Below, in pieces: positions 17,346 through 27,543 of a stretch of DNA of 49,087 nucleotides. The translations under genes and the position numbers were made by a program. The notes below the pieces were generated by a model. That model did not search any database. It saw nothing but the letters and a program-made list of their open reading frames with translations, and was not told the DNA's origin. This DNA comes from an uncultured Elusimicrobia bacterium (GTDB lineage: Bacteria; Elusimicrobiota; Elusimicrobia; Elusimicrobiales; UBA9959). The stretch covers positions 1-49,087 of the forward strand of contig CAISZM010000086.1 of assembly GCA_903889965.1 (NCBI GenBank). The letters run 5' to 3'. Positions within the stretch are counted from its first letter, which is position 1, and each line of letters begins with the position of its first letter.

Positions 17346-17425
17346 AGCCGGGCCCCGGCGTCGCCAGGGAACGCCCCGGGGTTAGGGCACGCCGGATAAG
17401 ACACTGAGCATTTTAAGGAGAACCG

Positions 17426-18634
17426 ATGAAAACCATAGGGATCATAATGGCCGGTGGCAAAGGAGAGCGGCTTTACCCGCTCACCAAGGAGCGGACAAAA
17501 CCGGCGGTGCCGTTCGGCGGAAAGTACCGCATCATAGACTTCGTGCTCTCGAACTTCATCAACTCCGGGATCTACTCCAACTACGTGCTCGTGCAGTACA
17601 TGTCGCAGTCGCTCATAGAGTACCTGCGCTCCACCTGGAACCTGGGCGGCCTCACCAAGGAACACTTCATCACCGTGGTCCCGCCCCAGATGCGGCTCGG
17701 CGAAATGTGGTACCGCGGCACGGCCGACGCCGTAAAGCAGAACCTCAACCTGATAAACGACAATAAGCCGGACCTTGTGGCCATCTTCGGGGCCGACCAC
17801 ATCTACCGCATGGATATACGGCAGATGATAGACTTTCACCTGGCCAACAAATCCGACGTAACCGTCTCCGCGCTCTCCGTGCCGTTCAAGCAGGCCTCCC
17901 GCTTCGGCACCATAGTGGTCGACGCCAAGGGCCGCGTCAGCGGTTTCGAGGAAAAACCGAAGAACCCCAAGCATATCCCCGGCAACCCCAACGCCGTGCT
18001 GGCCTCGATGGGCAACTATATATTCAGCTACGACGCCCTGGTCAAGATCCTCCACGAGGAATCGGGAGAGACCGCGGCGCTGGACTTCGGCAAGACCATA
18101 CTCCCGAACATCCACAAGCGCTACCGGGTGTTCGCCTATAATTTCGATACACAGGTGCTGCCCGGCATCAAACCGTACGAAGAGAAGAACTACTGGCGCG
18201 ACGTGGGGACTCTTGAATCCTTCTGGCAGACCCACATGGACCTGATGGGCGCCAAGCCCAAGCTGGACCTGAACAACAATCTCTGGCCCATACAGGACGC
18301 CAGGAAGACCACCGCCCCGACCAAGATCATAGAATCCAACCTGCAGGACTGCATGGTTTGCGACGGCTGCGTGATAAACCAGTCCTCACTGAAGCGCTGC
18401 ATACTCGCCAACGACGTAAAGATCCACGAAAAGTGCCAGCTCGAGGACTGCATAATAATGGATTCCTGCGAGATAAAAGCCGGCTCCAAGCTGAAGAAGG
18501 TCATAATAGACCGCTTCAACACGCTGGAAGCCAAGACCGTCATCGGCTACAACCAGGACCAGGACGCCCAGCACTATTATATAGACCCCGACGGCATAAT
18601 CGTGATACCGCGCGGCATATCCAAGTGGCAGTAA
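17426..18634 (+). CDS. glgC: Glucose-1-phosphate adenylyltransferase
   Basis: IIMAGGKGERLYPLTKERTKPAVPFGGKYRIIDFVLSN. Confidence 0.96.
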   Translation: MKTIGIIMAGGKGERLYPLTKERTKPAVPFGGKYRIIDFVLSNFINSGIYSNYVLVQYMSQSLIEYLRSTWNLGGLTKEHFITVVPPQMRLGEMWYRGTADAVKQNLNLINDNKPDLVAIFGADHIYRMDIRQMIDFHLANKSDVTVSALSVPFKQASRFGTIVVDAKGRVSGFEEKPKNPKHIPGNPNAVLASMGNYIFSYDALVKILHEESGETAALDFGKTILPNIHKRYRVFAYNFDTQVLPGIKPYEEKNYWRDVGTLESFWQTHMDLMGAKPKLDLNNNLWPIQDARKTTAPTKIIESNLQDCMVCDGCVINQSSLKRCILANDVKIHEKCQLEDCIIMDSCEIKAGSKLKKVIIDRFNTLEAKTVIGYNQDQDAQHYYIDPDGIIVIPRGISKWQ

Positions 18635-18657
18635 CCCCGCGGACCGGAGGAAAAGCT

Positions 18658-19083
18658 TTGCCTATAAATATTTTTTCCAAGGTTAAAACCCCGGACTGTG
18701 TTCCGGCCCTTTTTAAAAAGGCTGCCTCGCTCGGCCTCGGAGCCGCGAACGCCCGGAAGAGCGTTAACCTGATCTTCACGGACGGACCCGGGATAAGGAG
18801 CCTGAACCGCCGCTTCCTGGGGAAGGACAAGGTAACCGACGTTATAGCCTTCAACTTTCCCCCCTCCCCGGCGCCCGGCGCTACGTGGGGCGAGATCTAT
18901 ATATGCGTACCCGCCGCCGCCCGTCAGGCCCGGGGCATGGGGCATTCCCTCGTGACGGAACTGCTGGTGCTGACGATGCACGGCGCGCTGCACCTCTCCG
19001 GCATGGATGACGACATCGCGGCCAGGCGCCGCCGTATGAACGTAAAGACCGCCGCCCTGCTGAAAAGGCTTTCCGCGAGATGA
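18658..19083 (+). CDS. ybeY: YbeY-like endoribonuclease/rRNA maturation protein with altered metal motif
   Basis: TTG start after GGAGGA; VTDVIAFNF, GEIYICVPAA, MHGALHLSGMDDD. Confidence 0.85.
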   Translation: MPINIFSKVKTPDCVPALFKKAASLGLGAANARKSVNLIFTDGPGIRSLNRRFLGKDKVTDVIAFNFPPSPAPGATWGEIYICVPAAARQARGMGHSLVTELLVLTMHGALHLSGMDDDIAARRRRMNVKTAALLKRLSAR

Positions 19084-19757
19084 GCGCAAATATGAAAAAC
19101 TTCCGGTGCCTGCTGCTGTCCGCCTCCCTGCTGCCCCTCTGCTGCCCGGTCCACGCCCTGCAAGCCGCGGACCAGCCGGCTGACGCCGAACAGGTCAGCG
19201 AGGATATGATAAGCAATGTGGATGTACTGATAGGCCAGATAACCGCGAAGCTGGAATCAGACAAGCCGGTGACACAGGCGGACCTGGACTCGGTATTCAA
19301 CGACTCGTTCTTTTCACGCTCCGACGACCCCATACGGGACATAGAACTGGTGCAGGAACGGGTTAAAGCAAAACTTACCGACAGGCAGAAACAGTTCGAC
19401 GCTTCCTATGGCGCCTGGATCTCAAGCAGGATATACGCTTCCGACCTGAACCCGGAAGTACTCTCGGACCCGGACCACGTCACCGTCAGCCTTAAGATAC
19501 CTCAGGCCGTGGAAGATACCATCAGGATAAACGTGGACCGGGGCCGCGTCAAATTGAATTATGAGCAGAAAGAGGCCGGGCACGCGGAAAAATACGGCGT
19601 AAGCGCGCCACCCGTTACCGTGCGGCGCCAGCGCGTAATGCAGCTGCCCGAGGGCGCGAATCCCGCAAAATACAAGGTGCTAGCCTCCGCGGGGAAGGTA
19701 AGCATAGTTTTCGACCGTTTAAACAAGGGCACGGATAAACCGGAGGCTTCAAAGTGA
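19080..19757 (+). CDS. Exported protein with Hsp20/alpha-crystallin-like C-terminal domain
   Basis: N-terminal signal; [31 protein letters not shown]...[29 protein letters not shown]. Confidence 0.5.
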   Translation: MSANMKNFRCLLLSASLLPLCCPVHALQAADQPADAEQVSEDMISNVDVLIGQITAKLESDKPVTQADLDSVFNDSFFSRSDDPIRDIELVQERVKAKLTDRQKQFDASYGAWISSRIYASDLNPEVLSDPDHVTVSLKIPQAVEDTIRINVDRGRVKLNYEQKEAGHAEKYGVSAPPVTVRRQRVMQLPEGANPAKYKVLASAGKVSIVFDRLNKGTDKPEASK

Positions 19758-22276
19758 ACACTGAAACAAAGGCCCGTACTTTCGGAGAGATAGACTCGCG
19801 CCAGCAGGCCAGGTGGAAGGATCAGTCAGTTTTCAAGACCGCCGCCCTCCCGGGAAAGCCGAAGTTCTACTGCCTTGACATGTTCCCCTATCCCTCCGGG
19901 GACGGCCTCCACGTGGGTCATCCGGAAGGTTACACGGCCTCGGACATACTTTGCCGCTACAAGCGCATGAAGGGCTTCGAGGTCCTGCACCCTATGGGCT
20001 GGGACGCCTTCGGCCTGCCCGCGGAGAACTACGCCATCAGCACCGGGGTGCACCCGCGGCTCACCACGGAAAAGAACTGCGCCAACTTCAGGCGGCAGAT
20101 AGATTCCCTTGGCTTCGGCTACGACTGGGACCGCGAGATAAACACCACCGATCCCGCATACTACCGCTGGACCCAGTGGATCTTCCTTCAGCTTTTCCGC
20201 AAGGGACTGGCCTATGAAGCCACCATACCTATAAACTGGTGCCCTAAATGCAAGACGGGGCTGGCGAACGAGGAGGTTTTTCAGGGCCGCTGCGACCGCT
20301 GCGAAACTCCGATCGAGAAAAAAAGCCTGAAGCAGTGGATGCTGCGCATTACCGTTTACGCCGAACGCCTGCTCAAGGACCTGGACGGCATGGAATGGCC
20401 GCATTCCACCCGGCTGATGCAGGAGAACTGGATAGGCCGTTCCGAAGGCGCGGAAGTTGATTTTGAAGTACCCGGGCTGAAAGACAAACTGACGGTATTC
20501 ACCACGCGCCCGGATACGCTTTGCGGCGCCACCTATATGGTCCTGGCCCCCGAACATCCCCTGACCGCCGCCATCACCACACCTGGCCAGAAAGCCGCCG
20601 TGGAGGCGTACGTGGCCGCGGCAGCCAACAAGTCGGACCTTGAGCGCACGGAACTGGCCAAGGATAAAACGGGTGTTTTCACCGGCGCCTTCGCAGTCAA
20701 CCCTGTCAACGGCGAGAAACTTCCGGTTTGGACCGCTGATTACGTGCTTACCACCTACGGCACCGGCGCCATCATGGCCGTGCCCGCGCACGACCAGCGC
20801 GACTGGGAATTCGCTAAAAAGTTCGGCCTTAAGATCGTGGAAGTGGTAAGTGCCCCGGCGGACTGGGCGCGCGAGGAGGCCTACTGCGGGGCAGGCGCGG
20901 CCGTAAATTCCCCCCTGATAAACGGGCTCGGCACCGCCGAAGCCAAGGCGAAGATGACGAAATGGCTGGAGAGCAAGGGCCTGGGCCGGGCTAAAGTCAA
21001 CTTCAAGCTGCGCGACTGGGTTTTCTCCCGGCAGCGCTACTGGGGAGAACCCATCCCCATAGTGCACTGCCCGAAGTGCGGAGCCGTTCCCGTGCCGGAA
21101 AAGGATCTGCCGGTGCTGCTTCCGGAGGTGGAGAAATACCAGCCCACCGGCACCGGGGAATCGCCGCTGGCGGCCATAGAAAGCTGGGTCCGGACCTCCT
21201 GTCCCTCCTGCGGGGGACCCGCGAGGCGCGAGACGAACACCATGCCGCAGTGGGCCGGCTCCTGCTGGTATTACCTGCGCTTCATAGACCCGAAGAACAG
21301 CGCCGCCTTCGTGGACAAGCAGCTTGAAAAAGCCTGGATGCCGGTGGATCTTTACATAGGCGGCTCCGAACACGCGGTGCTGCACCTGCTTTACGCCCGC
21401 TTCTGGCACAAAGTGCTGTTCGACCTGGGACTCGTCTCTACCAATGAGCCCTTCAGGAAGCTCGTGCACCAGGGGATGATACTTTCATACGCTTACCGCG
21501 ACGCCAAGGGCGCTTACCGCGGCTATAAGGAGCTGGACATAGCCGACGACGGCTCGGCGACCACGCCGGAAGGCGAAACGATAAAGCCCGTCGTAGAAAA
21601 AATGTCCAAGTCCAAGAAGAACGTCATAAATCCGGACGACATACTTGAGCGCTACGGCGCGGACGCCTTCCGGCTTTATGAGATGTTCATGGGGCCCCTG
21701 GAAGACGCCAAGCCCTGGGATATGCGCAGTATAGAGGGCGTATACCGCTTTCTCAAGCGCGCCTACGCCTGGGGCCTTGAGCGCCACACGGCGTTCACTA
21801 ACGCGCCCCCCTCGGGCCCCGACCTGATACTGCGCCATCAGACCATCGAAAAGGTGGGGGCTGATATAGAGGCGCTGAAATTCAATACCGCCATCTCCTC
21901 CCTGATGATATACCTCAACAGGCTGGCTGAACAAAAAGAAACTTCCCGCGAGGACTTCGAAACTTTTATCACCCTTCTGCACCCGCTTGCGCCGCACATC
22001 ACCGACGAACTTTGGGAGCTCGCCGGGGGCAAGGGGACCCTTCTGCGGCAAGCCTGGCCCAAGTCCGACAAGGCGGTGATAGCCTCGCGCGACATAGAGA
22101 TACCGGTGCAGGTGAACGGCAGGATAAAGGAACGCCTCAGCGTTAAGGAAACCACGCCGCAGGAAGAGATAAAGCGCCTGGCGCTTGAAGCGGCGGCGCC
22201 GCACACGGCCGGCAAGACTATAGTTAAAGTTATCCTTGTGCCTGGCCGGCTGGTAAGCATAGTGGTAAAGGGCTAA
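19754..22276 (+). CDS. leuS: Leucyl-tRNA synthetase
   Basis: [49 protein letters not shown]. Confidence 0.98.
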   Translation: MNTETKARTFGEIDSRQQARWKDQSVFKTAALPGKPKFYCLDMFPYPSGDGLHVGHPEGYTASDILCRYKRMKGFEVLHPMGWDAFGLPAENYAISTGVHPRLTTEKNCANFRRQIDSLGFGYDWDREINTTDPAYYRWTQWIFLQLFRKGLAYEATIPINWCPKCKTGLANEEVFQGRCDRCETPIEKKSLKQWMLRITVYAERLLKDLDGMEWPHSTRLMQENWIGRSEGAEVDFEVPGLKDKLTVFTTRPDTLCGATYMVLAPEHPLTAAITTPGQKAAVEAYVAAAANKSDLERTELAKDKTGVFTGAFAVNPVNGEKLPVWTADYVLTTYGTGAIMAVPAHDQRDWEFAKKFGLKIVEVVSAPADWAREEAYCGAGAAVNSPLINGLGTAEAKAKMTKWLESKGLGRAKVNFKLRDWVFSRQRYWGEPIPIVHCPKCGAVPVPEKDLPVLLPEVEKYQPTGTGESPLAAIESWVRTSCPSCGGPARRETNTMPQWAGSCWYYLRFIDPKNSAAFVDKQLEKAWMPVDLYIGGSEHAVLHLLYARFWHKVLFDLGLVSTNEPFRKLVHQGMILSYAYRDAKGAYRGYKELDIADDGSATTPEGETIKPVVEKMSKSKKNVINPDDILERYGADAFRLYEMFMGPLEDAKPWDMRSIEGVYRFLKRAYAWGLERHTAFTNAPPSGPDLILRHQTIEKVGADIEALKFNTAISSLMIYLNRLAEQKETSREDFETFITLLHPLAPHITDELWELAGGKGTLLRQAWPKSDKAVIASRDIEIPVQVNGRIKERLSVKETTPQEEIKRLALEAAAPHTAGKTIVKVILVPGRLVSIVVKG

Positions 22277-22319
22277 AAATCCGGGATGCAGCCTTTATTA
22301 GGATAGTAAAAGGGGAATT

Positions 22320-22907
22320 ATGAAGAAACTCTTGTTATTGGCCGCGGCGCTGGGTTTAGCTGCCTGCTCATCCTCGGATATGGTCTACAGGCCCGCGCAG
22401 CAGAAGATGCCGCAGTACATAAAGCGCATAGCTGTGCGCCCGTTCTCCAACAAGACGCAGCAGTTCGGCCTCGAGGAGAAACTGACGCTTAAAATAATCG
22501 ACGAATTGCTCAGGAACGGGGAATACTCCGTTTCTCCGGAAAGCTCCTCGCAGGGCGTGATCGTCGGCGAGATAAGCCACTACATACTTACGCCCATACA
22601 ATACGACGTTAACCTCGTTCCGACCGTATACAAGCTGAATGTCATAGCCGCGGTACGGCTGCTGGACAAAGAACAGAACCGCTACCTCTGGGAGGAACCC
22701 GCCCTTCAGGCGACAAAGATGTACTCGGCCGCCAACCTCCCCGGAGGGCTCACCGAAGAACAGGCGAGAGAGGCCCTTTGGGAAATCTTAGCCAAGGACG
22801 TGGTGCTGCGCACCGTCTCCGGATTCGGCTCGGTATCGAGCACCTCGCAGAAAAAGATACCCGGGACGCCTGAAGTGCAGGAATCCACCGGCACCACGCG
22901 CGAATAA
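22320..22907 (+). CDS. lptE: LptE-like LPS-assembly lipoprotein
   Basis: Lipobox LGLAACSS; IKRIAVRPFSNKTQQFGLEEKLTLKIIDELLRNGEYSV. Confidence 0.75.
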   Translation: MKKLLLLAAALGLAACSSSDMVYRPAQQKMPQYIKRIAVRPFSNKTQQFGLEEKLTLKIIDELLRNGEYSVSPESSSQGVIVGEISHYILTPIQYDVNLVPTVYKLNVIAAVRLLDKEQNRYLWEEPALQATKMYSAANLPGGLTEEQAREALWEILAKDVVLRTVSGFGSVSSTSQKKIPGTPEVQESTGTTRE

Positions 22908-23908
22908 TGCAAACCCTCACCCCCAGCGCTCTGGCCGACGAGCTGGCCAGAAAAAAGACGCGCCCGGTGTATTACCTCCGGGGTGAGGAAACCGCGCTTA
23001 AGGAAGCCGCGCTGAAAAAAGCGGAAGCGGTATTCAAGCCGGAGTCGTTCAACTTCTCCGTGCGCGACGCGGAGACCGCCGACATCGCGCAGGCCCTGGA
23101 CGAGGCGCAGACCGCGCCCATGCTGGCCCCGGTGCGCTTCGTGGTCCTCAAGCGCGCGGAGAAACTCAAGAAAGAAGCCATGAAGGCCCTGCTGGCCTAT
23201 ATGGAGAACCCCTGCCCCAGCGCCTGCATGTTCGTACTCGCCGACTGGCCGCGCGATAAGCAGGACCCGATACCGGACGCCCTGAACGAAGATTCCGCCA
23301 TGGTGGACTTCGCGCCCATGTCCGCGGCCCAGGCCGTGGAGCGCCTCAACTCGCTGCTGCTGTCGAAGGGCGTGAAAACCGACGGTGAGGCGCTGGAGAT
23401 GATGATAGAGCTTCTGGGGACGGACTCGACAACCCTGGACGGAGAAGCGGAAAAGATAAGCCTTTACATGCACGGGCTGGGCCGCGTGTTTTCACCCGAG
23501 GATGCGCTGGCCCTGGCGGGTTTCTCGCGCACACAGAACCCTTTCGAATTAGCCAACGCGGTTTGCTCCAGACGCCCCGCCCGGGCCGCGGCCGCGGCGG
23601 ACAAGATGCTGGCTGGCGGGGCGGAACCCCTGGCGCTCCTCTCGCAGGTTTCCAGGTCGGTCGAAAAGCTCCTCAAGGTAAAGCGTCTGGCCGCCTCCGG
23701 CGGGGCGCCATCCTCCTGCTACCAGGCCGGCATACCCCCTGGACAATATAATTTCGCGCTGCGCGACGCCAACGCTTACAGCGAAGAAAAGCTTCTGCGC
23801 GGCCTGCGGCGCTGCCTTGAGGCGGAGCTGCTGCTCAAGTCCACTTCAAAAAGGGACCCGGGACTTATAGTCCGTCAGCTTATTTACGAGATCACCGGCC
23901 CTAAATAG
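22907..23908 (+). CDS. holA: DNA polymerase III subunit delta
   Basis: VYYLRGEETALKEAALKKAEAVF..., NPFELANAVCSRRPARAAAAADKMLAGG, length and architecture. Confidence 0.88.
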   Translation: MQTLTPSALADELARKKTRPVYYLRGEETALKEAALKKAEAVFKPESFNFSVRDAETADIAQALDEAQTAPMLAPVRFVVLKRAEKLKKEAMKALLAYMENPCPSACMFVLADWPRDKQDPIPDALNEDSAMVDFAPMSAAQAVERLNSLLLSKGVKTDGEALEMMIELLGTDSTTLDGEAEKISLYMHGLGRVFSPEDALALAGFSRTQNPFELANAVCSRRPARAAAAADKMLAGGAEPLALLSQVSRSVEKLLKVKRLAASGGAPSSCYQAGIPPGQYNFALRDANAYSEEKLLRGLRRCLEAELLLKSTSKRDPGLIVRQLIYEITGPK

Positions 23909-23913
23909 CAAAA

Positions 23914-23934
23914 CCCCGGCCAAGGGCGCCGGGG
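23914..23934 (-). terminator. Putative terminator of rpsT
   Basis: CCCCGGC-caagggc-GCCGGGG followed on the minus strand by TTTT. Confidence 0.6.
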
Positions 23935-23956
23935 CGGATCTTTAAAAAAAGATGGT

Positions 23957-24253
23957 TTATTTTACGGTAGGATTCTGCGCTATCGACTTGATGCGGGCCG
24001 CGAGACGGGACTTTTTCCGGGCAGCCGCTTTCCAGTGTATAGTGCCGGACTTGGCCGCTTTATCAAGGATAGAATAGGCTTTGGGCAGCATCTTCTGAGC
24101 GTTGTCCATGTCCTTCTTTTCGACGAGAGCGCCGAATTCCTTGGAAGTGTTGTGAATTTTAGCTTTTACGCCCCTGTTCTTAGAGGCCAGTTTCTCTGAT
24201 TTCCGCCACGCCTTAATGGCGCTGGTATGCCGCCCGGTCTTGAGTTTTGCCAT
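23957..24253 (-). CDS. rpsT: 30S ribosomal protein S20
   Basis: MAKLKTGRHTSAIKAWRKSEKLASKNRGVKAKI; start ATG 24253. Confidence 0.95.
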   Translation of the reverse strand: MAKLKTGRHTSAIKAWRKSEKLASKNRGVKAKIHNTSKEFGALVEKKDMDNAQKMLPKAYSILDKAAKSGTIHWKAAARKKSRLAARIKSIAQNPTVK

Positions 24254-24370
24254 ATGCGCATAGTTTATCATTCCCTGAGCAAAAAAGCAAATGTGCGCCG
24301 CCCTATGACGCCTAAACATCATTTGAACGGATATTGCGGCTCGGCAAAGGAGACCCCGATTCCAGGGAGG

Positions 24371-24504
24371 GCGTGGGATTACCCTGAGCGCCCGTTGCGG
24401 GAAGGGGCCCCGCCGTCAAAGTCGGGCGGGGGAAACCGACGCAAGCGTGGACCCCGGGACACTGTAGCGTTTCCTCTTCCCGGGCGAGCAGGGTAATCTC
24501 ACGC
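24371..24504 (+). ncRNA. Structured intergenic repeat, copy A
   Basis: Outer 16-bp stem 24371-24386/24489-24504 with one G.U; inner CGCCCG/CGGGCG, TTGCG/CGCAA and CCCCGCC/GGCGGGG stems; core shared with 39135-39258. Confidence 0.6.
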
Positions 24505-24555
24505 ACGACCGCGGGGAGACAGCCGCGCAAAACCGTAATAGCGCGGAATATTAGC

Positions 24556-25860
24556 ATGGACCTTTCACATTTGCCGGACGGACCCGGCGTATACCTGATG
24601 CGGGACTCCGCCGGAACCGTGCTCTACGTGGGCAAGGCCAAAGACCTGCGCGCCCGCGTGGCGCAATACTTTCACAAAAATCCTTCCGACCGCCGCTGGA
24701 AGATACCCAACCTGGTGGCGCTCATACGCCGTATAGACTACATAGCCTCCTCGAGCGAGCGCGAGGCCCTGCTGACCGAGCGCCGCCTGATATACCAGCT
24801 GCAGCCCTTCTTCAACGAAATGTGGAAGGACTCAAAAACCTACCCCTGGCTTAAAATAACCAGGGAGTATTTCCCCCGCCTGGAGTTCACCCGGAGGCGC
24901 GAGAGGGACGGAGGACTCTACTTCGGACCCTACCCCAAGGTCGAGCCTTTAAAGAAGCTGATCGCCCACTTGTGGCGGATAAAATTCATCAATCTTCGCC
25001 GCTGCCGCTGGGATTTTTCCCCCGAAAAGCCCCTCGATCCGCGCAAGATCAAGGCCTGCCTCTACTACCACACGGGCCAATGCAGCGCTCCTTGCGCAGG
25101 AAGGATCTCCAGGGCAGCCTACGGCCTGCTGGCGTCGCGTGTGACGCATTTCCTTAAAGGCGACTACGAAAAGCTGCGCGCCTCGTTCAAAGCCGGTATG
25201 GCAAGGGCCTCCTCCTCTCTGCGGTACGAAGATGCCGCCGCGTACAGGGACTTTCTGAACGCCTTCGCGCACATGGAGGAGCGCGTGTCCGTGGGCAGGC
25301 TTGACCCGGACTTCATTGAGAGATCCACCGGGCTTACCGGCGCCGTTACCGCGCTGAAAGAGGCGCTGGGCCTGACCAGGCCCCCGTCCCACATAGAGGC
25401 CTTCGATACCTCGAGCCTTTTCGGGAGACAGGCGGTGGGCTCCTCCGTATGCTTCGTGAACGGCGAACGGCACACCGCGCATTACCGGCGATACAGGATA
25501 AAGTTCAGGAACAGCCCGGGCGGTTCCGATGATCTGGCAATGATCGAAGAGATAGTAGGCCGGAGGCTTGCACAGCTGAAGAAATCGGGAGAGAAAATGC
25601 CGGAACTGCTGCTTATAGACGGAGGCCCCGGGCAATTGGCCGCCGCCATGAAGGCGCTTCGCGCTTCGGAAGCGAAGATCCCCGTAATAAGCCTGGCCAA
25701 GCGTTTTGAGGAGATATATTCGCCGCGCCGCGCACTCCCGCTGCGGCTGGACCGGGCGCATCCGGGATTGCGGCTGCTGCAGGCGCTGCGCGACGAGGCT
25801 CACCGCTTCGGAATAACCTACCACCGCAAGCTGCGGGGAAAAGCGGAACTCGGGGAATAG
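24556..25860 (+). CDS. uvrC: Excinuclease ABC subunit C-like protein lacking C-terminal HhH region
   Basis: GIY-YIG domain PGVYLMRDSAGTVLYVGKAKDLRARV; RNase H-like IEAFDTSSLFGRQAVGS...LLLIDGGPGQL; ends just after RDEAHRFGITYHRKLRGK. Confidence 0.93.
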   Translation: MDLSHLPDGPGVYLMRDSAGTVLYVGKAKDLRARVAQYFHKNPSDRRWKIPNLVALIRRIDYIASSSEREALLTERRLIYQLQPFFNEMWKDSKTYPWLKITREYFPRLEFTRRRERDGGLYFGPYPKVEPLKKLIAHLWRIKFINLRRCRWDFSPEKPLDPRKIKACLYYHTGQCSAPCAGRISRAAYGLLASRVTHFLKGDYEKLRASFKAGMARASSSLRYEDAAAYRDFLNAFAHMEERVSVGRLDPDFIERSTGLTGAVTALKEALGLTRPPSHIEAFDTSSLFGRQAVGSSVCFVNGERHTAHYRRYRIKFRNSPGGSDDLAMIEEIVGRRLAQLKKSGEKMPELLLIDGGPGQLAAAMKALRASEAKIPVISLAKRFEEIYSPRRALPLRLDRAHPGLRLLQALRDEAHRFGITYHRKLRGKAELGE

Positions 25861-25900
25861 CCGGACTCAGCGCGGAGGCGCTGCGCCCCGCATCCAGATC

Positions 25901-26227
25901 ATGACGAAAAAACAGATATTGCTGGCAATGAAAGCCTATACCCCTTTCAGGCGGGCGGTCTGGCTCGCCTGCATGAAGATACCAGCCGGACAAACCCGGA
26001 GCTATAAGTGGATAGCCGCAAGGATAGGCCGGCCCGGAGCGGCGCGGGCGGTCGGGACGGCGCTTGGCGACAATCCCTTCGCTCCGGCGGTTCCCTGCCA
26101 CAGGGTTATAAGGTCGGACGGCAGCCCCGGGGGTTTTTCCGCGCCCGGAGGCCTCAAGGCCAAGCTGGCTTTGATAAAAAAGGAAAGCGTTTCGCGGACC
26201 AGAAAACACGGAAAGCGCCGCGCATAA
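25901..26227 (+). CDS. ogt: Methylated-DNA--cysteine S-methyltransferase-like protein (short form)
   Basis: FRRAVWLACMKIPAGQTRSYKWIAARIGRPGAARAVGTALGDNPFAPAVPCHRVIRSDG... Confidence 0.88.
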   Translation: MTKKQILLAMKAYTPFRRAVWLACMKIPAGQTRSYKWIAARIGRPGAARAVGTALGDNPFAPAVPCHRVIRSDGSPGGFSAPGGLKAKLALIKKESVSRTRKHGKRRA

Positions 26228-26259
26228 AAAAAGCCCGGGGGTGTCCCGGGCTTTTTTTA
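26225..26259 (+). terminator. Intrinsic (bidirectional) terminator
   Basis: AAAAAAAGCCCGGG-ggtgt-CCCGGGCTTTTTTT. Confidence 0.9.
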
Positions 26260-26272
26260 CGGAATCCGGGCG

Positions 26273-27466
26273 CTAGCCGACCATTTCTCCGAGGCTGAAC
26301 ATGGGCATGAACATCGCTATGACTATGGTGCCGATGACGATGCCCAGGAACACGATAATAAGCGGCTCTATCATGGAAGTAAGGCCTTTCACCGCGGTGT
26401 CCACTTCCTGGTCGTAGAAGTCCGCGATCTTGTTGAGCATGTTATCAAGGCCGCCGGTCTCCTCGCCCACACTGATCATCTGTATCACCATCGGAGGGAA
26501 AATATTGGCTTTTTTCAGCGGGTCGGAGATGCGGCCGCCCTCTTTTATGGAGTTATAGCTGTTCATTATGGCTTTCTCAATTACCTTGTTGCCCGAGGTT
26601 TTAGCCACCGTTTCGAGACCCTGAAGTATCGGCACGCCGGATTTAATAAGCGTACCCAGCGTGCGCGTGAACTTTGCTATAGCCACTTTTTTCAGCAGTA
26701 TGCCGAATACGGGCAGCTTCAGGGAAATTTCGTCTATCTTCTCCTGTCCCCTCGGGGTTTTCATCCATTTCTTAAAGAACCACACGCCTACGCCTATCGG
26801 CGGAACCAGGTAAAGCAGCTTGGCGCGCAGAAAATCGGAAAGGTTGACTATCATCCTGGTCAGGAAAGGCAGCTCCGCGCCGAAGCTCGAAAAGATGTCC
26901 TTAAATATAGGAATGACGAACACGATCAGGAAGATCGTGATAAGGCCGGCGACGCTGAACACGATGGTCGGATACATCAGGGCGCTCTTGACCTTGGCCC
27001 TGAGGGCCTCCGCGGATTCCAGGTAGGAGGAAAGCCGCTCGAGTATGGTGTCGAGAATACCCCCGACTTCTCCGGCCTTTATCATGGAGACGTAAAGCTC
27101 GGTAAAAGCCTTAGGGTGCTTGCGCATGGCGTCGGCTATGGAAAGCCCCGCCTCGATGTCCGTCCTGAGGCTGGCGACTACAGCCTTGAAGGCGGCGTTT
27201 TCCGCCTGCGTCTCAAGGATGTTAAGCCCGTGGACTATCGGCACGCCTGCAGAAACCAGCGTGGAAAGCTGCCGCGAGAATATTACGATATCCTTGTTGT
27301 CGATCTTGGACTTGAAAAATCTTTTTTTGACCGGGGCAGGTTTTATCTCCACGAGGGAAAGCTTCTGCTCGCGCAGGCGGCCCATCGCGGCCTTCTGATC
27401 CACGGCCTCCACGAACCCCTCCGCGATCTTGCCGTTAGTCCCTCTGGCTTTATAAACGAATTTCAT
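26273..27466 (-). CDS. pilC: Type IV pilus/type II secretion inner-membrane platform protein PilC/GspF
   Basis: FVYKARGTNGKIAEGFVEA, FSRQLSTLVSAGVPIVHGL, MISVGEETGGLDNMLNKIADFYDQEVD. Confidence 0.95.
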   Translation of the reverse strand: MKFVYKARGTNGKIAEGFVEAVDQKAAMGRLREQKLSLVEIKPAPVKKRFFKSKIDNKDIVIFSRQLSTLVSAGVPIVHGLNILETQAENAAFKAVVASLRTDIEAGLSIADAMRKHPKAFTELYVSMIKAGEVGGILDTILERLSSYLESAEALRAKVKSALMYPTIVFSVAGLITIFLIVFVIPIFKDIFSSFGAELPFLTRMIVNLSDFLRAKLLYLVPPIGVGVWFFKKWMKTPRGQEKIDEISLKLPVFGILLKKVAIAKFTRTLGTLIKSGVPILQGLETVAKTSGNKVIEKAIMNSYNSIKEGGRISDPLKKANIFPPMVIQMISVGEETGGLDNMLNKIADFYDQEVDTAVKGLTSMIEPLIIVFLGIVIGTIVIAMFMPMFSLGEMVG

Positions 27467-27543
27467 AATTTTGGTGGTCTTTGGCCGTCCGCCGGTTTCG
27501 TGCGGACAGTCCCCGCAGTTTCAACCTTGCCTCCCGGGCCCCC

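Noticed and set aside
24371-24504. Copy A as an rpsT (S20) autoregulatory leader
   Set aside because: A second copy occurs in an unrelated context (recR/comEC), and the G.U pairs favour the plus strand, opposite to rpsT.
24312-24557. ORFs across repeat copy A (24227-24496 +, 24312-24557 -)
   Set aside because: Translation of a structured repeat conserved at RNA level rather than protein level.
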